From: Porifericola rhodea | GTDB lineage: Bacteria > Bacteroidota > Bacteroidia > Cytophagales > Cyclobacteriaceae | Direction of reading: 5' to 3' | DNA length: 64,000 bases | Assembly (NCBI RefSeq): GCF_030506305.1 | Contig: NZ_CP119421.1 | Coordinates: forward strand, 4,666,501 to 4,730,500 | Shown here: positions 1-7,669 of the stretch, piece after piece | How positions within the stretch are numbered: position 1 is the stretch's first letter | Layout: every line of letters starts with the position of its first letter | The notes under the pieces: generated by a model | Told to the model about the DNA's origin: nothing | Seen by the model: the letters and a program-made list of their open reading frames with translations, nothing else | The model's database searches: none | Program-made: the position numbers and the translations under genes

Positions 1-937
1 CTACAACAGCATCTTCTACTGCTACTTCTGGCATGTCGGCTACTTCTTCTATAACTTCTTCCTCTTCAGGAATTATGCGGACCTGGTTGAGATCGCCCAG
101 ACCATCACTGTTTTGAGTAGAAGATACATAAGCATATTCGCTGTTTTCCGGAATATAATAATAAAGCTCAGTCCCTTCTGAATTTACTCTGGCTCCCAGA
201 TTTTTAGGATTAGACCATTTTCTCCAGCTATCATCCAGACGTACCGACATATATATATCGCGGCTTCCGAAGCCCTCGTACCCATTGCTGGCAAAAAACA
301 GGGTTTTACCATCAGGTGCCAGGTAAGGAGTCATCTCCTGATAGGGTGTGTTTATGTTAGCTCCCAGGTTTTGAGGCTCAGACCAGCTACCATCACTCTG
401 CTTAAACAATACGTACAAATCTTCAGCTCCTTTAGAGTCGTATGACTGAAGAGAAAGTATCATGATTTGACCACTGGAATGCAGGCTACCACTGCTATGG
501 TCAGACTTATTGTAAAAGTAAGGAATTTTAAGTGCCTTAGGTTTGCTCCAGCTAGTGGCACTTTCTTTTTTAGCAACGGAAACACCTTGTGTGGTAGGTT
601 TCTTGCCTTCGTAATGGCCATGCAGATAAACTCTGTTTCCATTATCGGCGAAGCCAATAATACCGTTTAAATATGGATTGTTAAGAGATTTTACATTTAC
701 CGCTTCTGCCCAGCTACCATCAGCCTGCTTTTGGCTGGCCCAGATATCACCAGGGTCTTTACTACCTCCGATATTTTGAGGATGGTACTGGCGTACAAAG
801 TAAAGAGTCTGACCGTCAGGGCTTAGTTTAGGGTTCTGTTCGTCAGCTTGTGAATTGATAGATAGTTTTTCCAGTTCATTTTGAGCAAAAGCCGTAGTGC
901 TTAGTGCTACTAATGCAGAAAATAACCAATATTTCAT
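1..937 (-). CDS. PD40/WD40-like beta-propeller protein (partial, C-terminus off the left edge)
   Basis: An open reading frame runs from an ATG at 937 on the minus strand off the window edge. It begins with a Sec signal peptide (MKYWLFSALVALSTTAFAQ) and then shows PD40-type propeller blades: 'NPKLSPDGQTLYFVRQ', later 'TPYLAPDGKTLFFASNGYEG' followed by 'SRDIYMSVRL'. The visible end is rich in Glu/Val. In Bacteroidota such N-terminal propellers often precede a C-terminal OmpA peptidoglycan-binding domain, but that part lies outside the window, so the full architecture is unknown. The likely location is the periplasm or outer membrane. It is separated from hisE by about 35 bp and is probably not functionally linked to histidine synthesis. 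Confidence 0.8.
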   Translation of the reverse strand, partial: MKYWLFSALVALSTTAFAQNELEKLSINSQADEQNPKLSPDGQTLYFVRQYHPQNIGGSKDPGDIWASQKQADGSWAEAVNVKSLNNPYLNGIIGFADNGNRVYLHGHYEGKKPTTQGVSVAKKESATSWSKPKALKIPYFYNKSDHSSGSLHSSGQIMILSLQSYDSKGAEDLYVLFKQSDGSWSEPQNLGANINTPYQEMTPYLAPDGKTLFFASNGYEGFGSRDIYMSVRLDDSWRKWSNPKNLGARVNSEGTELYYYIPENSEYAYVSSTQNSDGLGDLNQVRIIPEEEEVIEEVADMPEVAVEDAVV

Positions 938-973
938 AGTGTAGATAGTTTCTTTAAGCTCAGCTGTGTAGCA

Positions 974-1294
974 TTACTGATGTCTGCTCTCCAGTACTTC
1001 TATAATATCTGGCAATGTAAAACCTTTGGCTTTTAAGAGAACCAGATAGTGAAAAAGCAGATCGGCAGCTTCATTTTTGAAAAGGTCCGCATTGTCATCT
1101 TTTGCCTCAATTACCAGTTCAACAGCTTCTTCTCCCACTTTCTGAGCTACTTTGTTGATTCCCTTTTTAAAAAGAGAAACGGTATATGAACCTGATTCAT
1201 TGCCCTGCTCTGCATCCTGATGACGACTGTCTATAATTTCCAACAGGCGGTTAATAAAAGCCAGGTTCTCTTCGCTAAGTTGTGTTTTACTCAT
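974..1294 (-). CDS. hisE: phosphoribosyl-ATP pyrophosphatase HisE (stand-alone)
   Basis: This 106-residue protein hydrolyses phosphoribosyl-ATP to phosphoribosyl-AMP, the second step of histidine biosynthesis, in the cytosol. The MazG-like all-alpha core is clear: 'GSYTVSLF' followed by 'GINKVAQKVGEEAVELVIEA' with the acidic metal-binding EExxE pattern, then 'NEAADLLFHYLVLL'. It is the last gene of hisH-hisA-hisF-hisE, 4 bp after hisF. In many Bacteroidota this position holds a bifunctional HisIE of about 200 residues. Here the cyclohydrolase (HisI) half is absent and the frame starts directly at the HisE domain, so hisI must be elsewhere. Confidence 0.95.
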   Translation of the reverse strand: MSKTQLSEENLAFINRLLEIIDSRHQDAEQGNESGSYTVSLFKKGINKVAQKVGEEAVELVIEAKDDNADLFKNEAADLLFHYLVLLKAKGFTLPDIIEVLESRHQ

Positions 1295-1298
1295 ATGT

Positions 1299-2060
1299 TT
1301 AGTCAGTCAGTCTGATTGGAATTTTTTGATTTGTCAGGTACTTTTTAAGCTCAGGTACCGGAATCTCTTTATAGTGAAAAATACTGGCAGCCAGAGCCGC
1401 GTCAGCTTTGCCTTCGGTAAATACATCTACAAAATGTTCCATAGTGCCTGCTCCACCAGAGGCAATTACCGGTATGCTTAGTTCAGAAGATAGCTGAGCA
1501 GTCAGTTCATTTGCGAATCCTGCCTTAGTACCATCATGATCCATAGAGGTCAGCAGTATTTCTCCCGCCCCTCTCTCCTGCACTTCATGCGCCCAGGCAA
1601 AAGTTTCCAGCGATGTGGGAGTACGGCCGCCGTGGGTATGCACAATATGCTTACCCTCCACAAAGCGGGTATCTATAGCTACAACTATACACTGGTTTCC
1701 AAAGTTGGCAGCAAGTTCGTTGATTAACTCTGGCCTGCGTACGGCGGCTGAGTTGACAGAGACTTTGTCAGCGCCGGCATTAAGCATGGCAGCAACATCT
1801 TCTATAGAGCTGATTCCACCACCTACTGTAAAAGGTATATTTACCTGCTCTGCTACTTTTCTGACCAGTTCTACTAAAGTTTTTCTTTTTTCTACGGTGG
1901 CAGTAATATCCAGGAAAACGAGCTCATCCGCACCTTCTTCAGCGTAGATTTTGGCTAGCTCTACCGGATCGCCGGCATCTCTTAGCTCAACAAAATTTAC
2001 TCCTTTTACTGTTCTCCCGTCTTTAACATCCAGGCAGGGAATAATTCTTTTTGATAACAT
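1299..2060 (-). CDS. hisF: imidazole glycerol phosphate synthase cyclase subunit HisF
   Basis: HisF (253 residues) is the cyclase subunit of imidazole glycerol phosphate synthase. It takes ammonia from the HisH glutaminase and converts PRFAR to imidazole glycerol phosphate and AICAR. The (beta/alpha)8 barrel starts with '[20 protein letters not shown]', carrying the first catalytic Asp (about residue 11); the second is in 'VVAIDTRF' (about 130). Phosphate-binding glycines are visible in 'FTVGGGI' and '[13 protein letters not shown]'. Length and motifs are canonical. HisH and HisA are encoded just upstream on the same strand; an 87-bp gap separates it from hisA. Confidence 0.97.
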   Translation of the reverse strand: MLSKRIIPCLDVKDGRTVKGVNFVELRDAGDPVELAKIYAEEGADELVFLDITATVEKRKTLVELVRKVAEQVNIPFTVGGGISSIEDVAAMLNAGADKVSVNSAAVRRPELINELAANFGNQCIVVAIDTRFVEGKHIVHTHGGRTPTSLETFAWAHEVQERGAGEILLTSMDHDGTKAGFANELTAQLSSELSIPVIASGGAGTMEHFVDVFTEGKADAALAASIFHYKEIPVPELKKYLTNQKIPIRLTD

Positions 2061-2147
2061 ATATCTAGGTTTGTGGAGTGCCCAATAAATAAAGCGGCTT
2101 TTCTGATATAAAGGTAAAGGCTTTTACTGTAAATGAGTTCGCTTCTG

Positions 2148-2864
2148 TTATAAAAAAGGCTTCAGCTCGTCAAGCGCAATTCTGCCTTCGTAAATAGCTT
2201 TGCCGATAATTACACCATACACCCCGATATCTTTAAGTTGGTGCAAATCATCTACACCAGAAACTCCTCCACTGGCTATTAATTTAACTTTTGGGGTATT
2301 GGCTAAGATTTCTTCGTACAGCTCAAGAGAAGGACCAGCAAGCACACCATCTTTGGCAACATCTGTACAGATTACGTATGTTATACCTTGCTGATGGTGC
2401 TGCTCAATAAAGTTAAGCACATCTTGTGAGGTAGACTCCTGCCAGCCTCCGATAGCAATCTTGCGATCTTTAGCATCGGCCCCCAGAATAATTTTTTCCG
2501 GACCATAGGTCTGCAGCCACTTACTAAAAGTCTCTGGTTGCCTGATGGCTATACTCCCTCCGGTTACCTGACTGGCTCCCATTTCAAAAACCAGCTTTAG
2601 GTCAGCATCGGATTGTACTCCACCTCCAAAATCTACTTCTAAAGAAGTGTGCTGGGTAATTTGCTCCAGCACTGCATAGTTAATTACTTTGCGGGCTTTA
2701 GCCCCATCCAGATCTACCAGATGCAGTCGCCTGATGCCATAATCTTCGTATCTTTTAGCTACTTCTAAAGGACTGCTGCTATATTCTTTTTTTTGAGCGT
2801 AGTCGCCTTGGGTTAAGCGCACACATTTACCATCTATTAGGTCTATCGCAGGAATTATCTCCAT
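2148..2864 (-). CDS. hisA: ProFAR isomerase HisA
   Basis: HisA (238 residues) performs the Amadori isomerisation of ProFAR to PRFAR, the substrate of HisF/HisH. It is a (beta/alpha)8 barrel homologous to HisF: 'MEIIPAIDLIDGKCVRLTQG' supplies the first catalytic Asp at residue 8, 'LGADAKDRKIAIGGW' the second near residue 129. Phosphate-binding glycines appear in 'VDFGGGVQS' and 'LIASGGVSG'. It starts 7 bp after the hisH stop codon, so the two genes are almost certainly cotranscribed. Confidence 0.97.
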   Translation of the reverse strand: MEIIPAIDLIDGKCVRLTQGDYAQKKEYSSSPLEVAKRYEDYGIRRLHLVDLDGAKARKVINYAVLEQITQHTSLEVDFGGGVQSDADLKLVFEMGASQVTGGSIAIRQPETFSKWLQTYGPEKIILGADAKDRKIAIGGWQESTSQDVLNFIEQHHQQGITYVICTDVAKDGVLAGPSLELYEEILANTPKVKLIASGGVSGVDDLHQLKDIGVYGVIIGKAIYEGRIALDELKPFL

Positions 2865-2871
2865 CTGTATC

Positions 2872-3453
2872 TTAAAGGTCTAAAAAGTTTTTCAGGATGA
2901 GCTCACCATCTTTCCCACTCTTTTCGGGGTGCGCCTGAATTGCGTAAAAATTATCTTTTTCCATAACAGCACTAAATGGCAATATGTAATTAGTACTGGC
3001 TGTTGTTTCTTCTCCTATCTCGGCAAAATAGCTGTGTACATAATACAGATAGGCATCACCCCTAAGTCCGTGGAGAAGTTTACTTTGTTTGGCTTCTAAA
3101 GTATTCCAACCCATATGAGGCACCTTATCCTGAGGGGGAAACTTTTTTACTTTTTCCTTGAAAATACCTAGACATGGAGTATCACCTTCCTCAGAATGCG
3201 AACACATCAGCTGAAGGCCAATACAAATACCCAACACTGGTTGTGTCAAATTGGTAATCAGCTGATCCAGCTTATTATTTTTGAGGTACCTGATGGCAGA
3301 GCTTGCTTCTCCCTGTCCGGGAAAAATCACTTTATCTGCCTGCTGAATATACTCTACATCATCGGTAAGTTTAGGTTCTAAACCAAAACGTTGCAGTGCG
3401 TAAATTACCGACTGCACATTACCGGCGTTATATTTTATGATGGCTACTTTCAT
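2872..3453 (-). CDS. hisH: imidazole glycerol phosphate synthase glutaminase subunit HisH
   Basis: HisH (193 residues from this start) is the class I glutamine amidotransferase that releases ammonia for HisF. The nucleophile Cys lies in 'VLGICIGLQLM', and the His-Glu pair in 'YAIQAHPEKSG' near the C-terminus completes the triad. The reading frame can be extended to a TTG at 3465, but the ATG at 3453 gives the usual N-terminus 'MKVAIIKYNAGN' and is preferred. It is the first gene of this his segment. The other histidine genes are not in the window. Confidence 0.95.
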   Translation of the reverse strand: MKVAIIKYNAGNVQSVIYALQRFGLEPKLTDDVEYIQQADKVIFPGQGEASSAIRYLKNNKLDQLITNLTQPVLGICIGLQLMCSHSEEGDTPCLGIFKEKVKKFPPQDKVPHMGWNTLEAKQSKLLHGLRGDAYLYYVHSYFAEIGEETTASTNYILPFSAVMEKDNFYAIQAHPEKSGKDGELILKNFLDL

Positions 3454-3532
3454 AAGAGGCGGCAAATTACTAAGCTACTGGTATTAAACCAACCTAAGCC
3501 TATGAAATAGCATATAGTTTCTTTTTACTCAA

Positions 3533-5026
3533 CTAGGGATTGGTAGTTCGTCTGATAAAATTATCGGCGGCAGCCATTAGTCTATCTCTTTTATCATCAT
3601 TCATTTTGTCAAACATAGAAACCATCATAGACATGCGAGGATTGGAAGCAAACAGCTTTCGGTTTTTATTAATAAATCTCCAATAGAGCCCATCTACTTC
3701 ATCTGCCCATTCTCCTTTTTTTGAAAAATCACTCATTTTAGAAATGTAATTAGCTCCGCCAATATAGGGTTTGGTGGCAAAGGTACCGCCATCGGCAAAC
3801 TGACTCATGCTGTATACATTAGGCACCATTACCCAGTCTGATGAATCTATAAAAAGCTCCATAAACCACTTATACACCTCATCGGGGTGTACTTCTGCCA
3901 AAAGCATAATATTGCCAAGCACCATTAGGCGTTCTATATGATGTGTGTACGCATCTCTGACTACCCGCTTAATGCTATAGTCCAGAGGAGGCACACCGGT
4001 AGTACCCTCATACCAGCACTTTTTCAGTTTTCTTTGGTGCTTAAAATAATTTCCTTTTAAGTCATGCGTATGATACATGCCTCGCATAAATTCTCGCCAT
4101 CCCATAATCTGCCTCACAAATCCCTCTACACTGGGCAGGTGCACCTTGTGTTCCTCAGCGTATTCCAGTGTTTTGTCAAGCACCTCGTCCGGGGTAATTA
4201 GTCCTAAATTTAGATAGGGAGAGAGTACAGAATGAAATAGAAAATTACGCTGACTATCAATAGCATCCTCGTAGGGACCAAACTCTTGAAAACGTTCTTC
4301 CAAAAAGTTGTTCAATCTGTATAGTGCCTGCCTTCTTGTGGTGGCCCAGTTAAAATTATCTGTATTACCAGGGTGCTCAGGAAACAACTCGTTAATAAGT
4401 TGACTAACTTCTTCTGTATGTGCAGTAACTTCTCTTTCTGGCTGCGGAGGTATATAAATATTCTTCGGTAACTTCTTCCTGTTTTCTGTATCGTATGACC
4501 AACTGCCACCCTTAGGTTCATCACCATCTATCAGGATACCCAGCTTTTTTCTCTGCACTTTATAAAAAACCTGCATAAAAGGTTTTTTGCTACGGTCTAC
4601 ATACTCCTGAAAATCATCAATTGTATTAATAAAGCCAGGTGAATCTACAAAAGATAGCTGTAGCCCCTTTTTACGACAAAATTCGCGTATACGCTGGTCA
4701 AAAAAATGATCTTCCAGGGTGTATGTGACAACTTCCTGTATGGAAGTGTACTGCGCTACAGTTTGTTCCAGTTTGTCTTCATAAGTCAAAGATTGGTTTT
4801 CAGCACTTAATTGCCAGTATTGTAGAGGGTAATCTTTTTCAATTGTTTCGGCATGAGACCGCATAGCTGAAAGAAAAAGTACTAGTTTATGCTTATGGTA
4901 TTTGAAATGAGTGCACAGCCCTAAATCTTCGGCCATGAAAAAAACGGTGTGTTTATCAGGATTCAGGAGCGCGTGATCTGGAAATAAGCAGTTGCCTAGT
5001 ACTAAAGCAATTCTGGTATATGCCAT
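3533..5026 (-). CDS. DPRP-family photolyase/cryptochrome (CryB/PhrB type) without Fe-S cysteines
   Basis: This 497-residue flavoprotein belongs to the deoxyribodipyrimidine-photolyase-related (DPRP) family, whose characterised members repair (6-4) photoproducts or act as bacterial cryptochromes. The N-terminal Rossmann part shows 'HKHKLVLFLSAMRSHAE'; the FAD-binding helical part shows 'VEGFVRQIMGWREFMRGMY', 'DAYTHHIERLMVLGN' and 'MSQFADGGTFATKPYIGG'. Typical members bind a [4Fe-4S] cluster through four Cys in this half. Here the equivalent places read 'TTGVPPLDY', 'MSDFSKKGEW' and 'ADEVDGLYWRF', with no Cys. Only four Cys exist (about residues 13, 38, 117, 341), none at those places. The function is probably light-dependent DNA repair; photoreceptor function is possible. 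Confidence 0.88.
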   Translation of the reverse strand: MAYTRIALVLGNCLFPDHALLNPDKHTVFFMAEDLGLCTHFKYHKHKLVLFLSAMRSHAETIEKDYPLQYWQLSAENQSLTYEDKLEQTVAQYTSIQEVVTYTLEDHFFDQRIREFCRKKGLQLSFVDSPGFINTIDDFQEYVDRSKKPFMQVFYKVQRKKLGILIDGDEPKGGSWSYDTENRKKLPKNIYIPPQPEREVTAHTEEVSQLINELFPEHPGNTDNFNWATTRRQALYRLNNFLEERFQEFGPYEDAIDSQRNFLFHSVLSPYLNLGLITPDEVLDKTLEYAEEHKVHLPSVEGFVRQIMGWREFMRGMYHTHDLKGNYFKHQRKLKKCWYEGTTGVPPLDYSIKRVVRDAYTHHIERLMVLGNIMLLAEVHPDEVYKWFMELFIDSSDWVMVPNVYSMSQFADGGTFATKPYIGGANYISKMSDFSKKGEWADEVDGLYWRFINKNRKLFASNPRMSMMVSMFDKMNDDKRDRLMAAADNFIRRTTNP

Positions 5027-5070
5027 TATCTTTTTAGCTAATAATGGCTAGGTGATTCGTATTGTTTAAC

Positions 5071-5490
5071 TTACAGTATAAAAAAATACAACACTGAAAT
5101 AAAGGACATTAGAACGATAAGCAGGTGCAGCCAGGGTTTTCTTAATACAATAGAAACTATGCCTAACAGCCCCACTAATGTATACATGGCAATGAAACGA
5201 AAAACGAAATTTAGATAAGCTAATTTAGACTCCAGATAGAAAGGTTGGTCTGCCTCACCAAAATGATAGCTGCTTAAAACCTGCTCATTTGCCGCTCCTT
5301 TTACCTGAAAATACTCGCTGATGACATATATCAGCATACTAAAAACTATACTTAGAGAGATAAATAACGCGACTAATAATGCTCTTTCAGTTCTTTCTTT
5401 CTCCTGCAACGAGGGATTGATACTGTGGGAGTTAGAGTATACTTCTGTTCGGCCAGGCCGTCGGTCTACATCTAATGATTTGTTGTTCAT
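5071..5490 (-). CDS. small multi-pass membrane protein of unknown function
   Basis: A 139-residue protein that I do not recognise. The first 35 or so residues are polar and charged (cytoplasmic or disordered). Hydrophobic segments follow around residues 38-60 ('ALLVALFISLSIVFSMLIYVI'), 95-115 ('FRFIAMYTLVGLLGIVSIVL') and 118-139 ('WLHLLIVLMSFISVLYFFIL'), so three membrane helices are predicted, with the protein ending in the last one. It lies 44 bp upstream of the photolyase gene on the same strand and may be cotranscribed with it; no shared function can be inferred. Confidence 0.6.
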   Translation of the reverse strand: MNNKSLDVDRRPGRTEVYSNSHSINPSLQEKERTERALLVALFISLSIVFSMLIYVISEYFQVKGAANEQVLSSYHFGEADQPFYLESKLAYLNFVFRFIAMYTLVGLLGIVSIVLRKPWLHLLIVLMSFISVLYFFIL

Positions 5491-5631
5491 TTCTTTGGTA
5501 TGAATCGTTTACTGTCTAAAAAAGCAAATTGAATTGTGTAACAAAATTTAAAAAAAATAAAACTTTAACTATGTCTTCAGGTTAGTATAGTATAGAAATT
5601 AATTTTTTTGGATTTAAAATAAAACACTTTT

Positions 5632-6192
5632 ATGGATAAGTTAAGAGAGTTTAAAGAATATGATGGCAACCCGGTAGGATTGAGTAAAGAAGTTGCAAAA
5701 GAAATTGCCACACATCTGGACCGTCACTTAGCTGCATTTATGACTTTATACCATCAATATCATAAACATCACTGGTTAGTAGAAGGACCTCAATTTAGAG
5801 ATTTACATTTGTTTTTTGAGGATAACTACAATCAGATTCACGAAGGCTTTGATGCCTTGGCCGAAAGGTTAACAGTAATGGGGTACGACCCAACCAGCAA
5901 TCCTGCTGACTTTGCCAAACTGTCTTATGTACAGCATGAGCCAAAGGGTATCTTCCGTATCCGCGAGAGCCTAGAAAACGATATGGAAGCAGAAAGGTCC
6001 ATTGCTATTGAATTGCGTAAGTCAATTAAAAAAGCTTTTGAATTGGAAGATTACGCTACCAAAAATTTGTTAGAGAAGCTATTGTTTAATACGGAGGATA
6101 GAGCACACCATATTGAGCACTTCTTAGGTGAAGACTCATTGACAGTAGGTTTCTTGCATACGGAAAAAGAAGCCGAAGCGGCAGAAGCATAA
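5632..6192 (+). CDS. dps: Dps-family ferritin-like DNA-protection protein
   Basis: A 186-residue Dps miniferritin, a dodecameric cage that oxidises and stores iron using hydrogen peroxide and protects DNA during starvation or oxidative stress. The intersubunit ferroxidase signature is visible: 'YHKHHWLVEGPQFRDLHLFF' with the two His (near 47 and 59), then 'GFDALAERLTVMG' with the Asp and Glu ligands near 74 and 78. A second helix pair includes 'LLFNTEDRAHHIEHFLGED'. It is a single gene, preceded by a very AT-rich 128-bp leader/promoter region and followed directly by a strong terminator hairpin. Confidence 0.93.
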   Translation: MDKLREFKEYDGNPVGLSKEVAKEIATHLDRHLAAFMTLYHQYHKHHWLVEGPQFRDLHLFFEDNYNQIHEGFDALAERLTVMGYDPTSNPADFAKLSYVQHEPKGIFRIRESLENDMEAERSIAIELRKSIKKAFELEDYATKNLLEKLLFNTEDRAHHIEHFLGEDSLTVGFLHTEKEAEAAEA

Positions 6193-6219
6193 TTTTTCAC
6201 TTGCAGAAAGAAACTAAAA

Positions 6220-6246
6220 GGGAGGCAACATGCTTCCCTTTTTTTA
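6220..6246 (+). terminator. intrinsic terminator after dps (possibly bidirectional)
   Basis: GGGAGGCA (6220-6227), loop ACA, TGCTTCCC (6231-6238) forms an 8-bp stem with one G-U pair and is followed by a run of T. It sits 27 bp after the dps stop. The reverse direction also ends in a short T-rich stretch, so it may stop the susD transcript as well. Confidence 0.8.
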
Positions 6247-6250
6247 TGTA

Positions 6251-7663
6251 TTATTGGTTTACAGGTGTAACTTCATAAATATCCGGCGCAGGATCAGGCG
6301 CATTACTATTAGAGTTTAACTCTGTATTGGCGTATACAAACCTTTCCGGAAAGCTGCTGGCGCTGCCAATATTTAAAGGAATAGGTATTGCTATATCCTG
6401 ATCACTTTTTCTCAACCTGCGCGCATCGTTAAAAGGAATATACTGACCAAAGCCAGAAATATATCTTTCTTCAATCACCTCTCTTAAAAATGCCCGATTT
6501 GCGGCTATCCCATCAGGATTTTCTATACCACCGCTAGCAAAGTCAGCAGCAACAAAAGGCTCATATAATAGATTAAGTGTATCAGAAAGTTGTTCAAAAA
6601 CTTCTCCCTGCTCTAGAGCGTTGCGTAATCCGTTCAGGTAATCTAAGCCTTCGTTCAAGCCCTGAGTACGAGCTGCGCTTTCCGCAAGAATAAGCTGATT
6701 CTCTGCGTAAGTAATTAGAGGCATAGGCTCCAGCCTGCCGCCGTAACCTACCAGAGAAGCATTACTTTCTTCTATGGTTAAATAGGCTTTACGTGCTTCT
6801 TCATTGGTTTTAGCATGATTTCTTGAGTTCACACTTCCACTATCCAGAAGTTGCATCACAAAACTATTTCCAGTGCCAATATCACCGGTACGGGCACCAT
6901 TCAGCAGCTTGAAGATCAGATTTTTATTATCTGGATTATTATCATCTACGGGAATATACCGCATAGAATTTTCTGGGGTAGAAATCCCATTCTGTGCAGC
7001 ATTAAAGGCTTCTCCATACTGTTTGGTTAGCAAATAATATCTTGCTTTGAGCGTCCAGGCAGATTCTATCCAAAGTTCTGGGTTGCCCCCGTAAAAGATA
7101 TCGGGCTCCAGTTGTGGATTACCTTCAACATTTTCCAGATTAGTGATAGCTTCATCCAGTAAGCTTTGTAATTCTGCAAAAACCTGTGCCTGATCATCAA
7201 ACTTAGGGTCCTGTATATCTTCCTGAGTGGCTTCAGTGTAGGGTATATCTCCGAAGATAGATGCCAAGGTTCCCATGACATGTGCCTCTACTACTTTAGA
7301 TATACCCTGATAAATAGGATCGTCAGTAGTAACCTCTTGTATAAAGCGCAGCTGATTGAGTGCTCCCTGATAGCCAATCTCCCAGGTGGCTTCAGACTCT
7401 GCTGCCGTAAAATTATACTCGTAGAGTGCCTTGTACAAAGACTGGAAACCCACCAGTTGCCCACTCCACATATTAGAAATTCGGTTCAAATGCCCCAGCT
7501 GTACCTGTACGTCTGCCAGCATAGCTCCTTTTAAAAACAAGCTGGGGTCAATTTCTTCTATGGCCAGCTTATTAGGATTGTCATTAATGTCGTCCACCAG
7601 GTCTTCGCAGGCGAAGGTGAAAAACAACATCATTGTAAATGTGATATATATTAATTTTTTCAT
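6251..7663 (-). CDS. SusD/RagB-family (SusD-like_2 type) outer-membrane nutrient-binding lipoprotein
   Basis: A 470-residue surface lipoprotein that would form the substrate-capturing lid on the SusC channel encoded just upstream. The lipobox cysteine is residue 19 ('MLFFTFACEDL'). The rest is an all-alpha, TPR-like SusD body: 'NRISNMWSGQLVGFQ', 'VVEAHVMGTLASIFGDIPYTEATQ', 'ITYAENQLILAESAARTQG' and a C-terminal 'FLREVIEERYISGFGQYIPFNDARRLR', features of the SusD-like_2 branch. The gap to susC is 6 bp, so they are one operon. No glycosidase or peptidase is adjacent in the operon, so the ligand cannot be predicted. Confidence 0.93.
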   Translation of the reverse strand: MKKLIYITFTMMLFFTFACEDLVDDINDNPNKLAIEEIDPSLFLKGAMLADVQVQLGHLNRISNMWSGQLVGFQSLYKALYEYNFTAAESEATWEIGYQGALNQLRFIQEVTTDDPIYQGISKVVEAHVMGTLASIFGDIPYTEATQEDIQDPKFDDQAQVFAELQSLLDEAITNLENVEGNPQLEPDIFYGGNPELWIESAWTLKARYYLLTKQYGEAFNAAQNGISTPENSMRYIPVDDNNPDNKNLIFKLLNGARTGDIGTGNSFVMQLLDSGSVNSRNHAKTNEEARKAYLTIEESNASLVGYGGRLEPMPLITYAENQLILAESAARTQGLNEGLDYLNGLRNALEQGEVFEQLSDTLNLLYEPFVAADFASGGIENPDGIAANRAFLREVIEERYISGFGQYIPFNDARRLRKSDQDIAIPIPLNIGSASSFPERFVYANTELNSNSNAPDPAPDIYEVTPVNQ

Positions 7664-7669
7664 CGTGAT

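Noticed and set aside
1536-1947. Plus-strand ORFs opposite hisF
   Set aside because: They are antisense shadows of a clear hisF gene and have no recognisable domains or signals.
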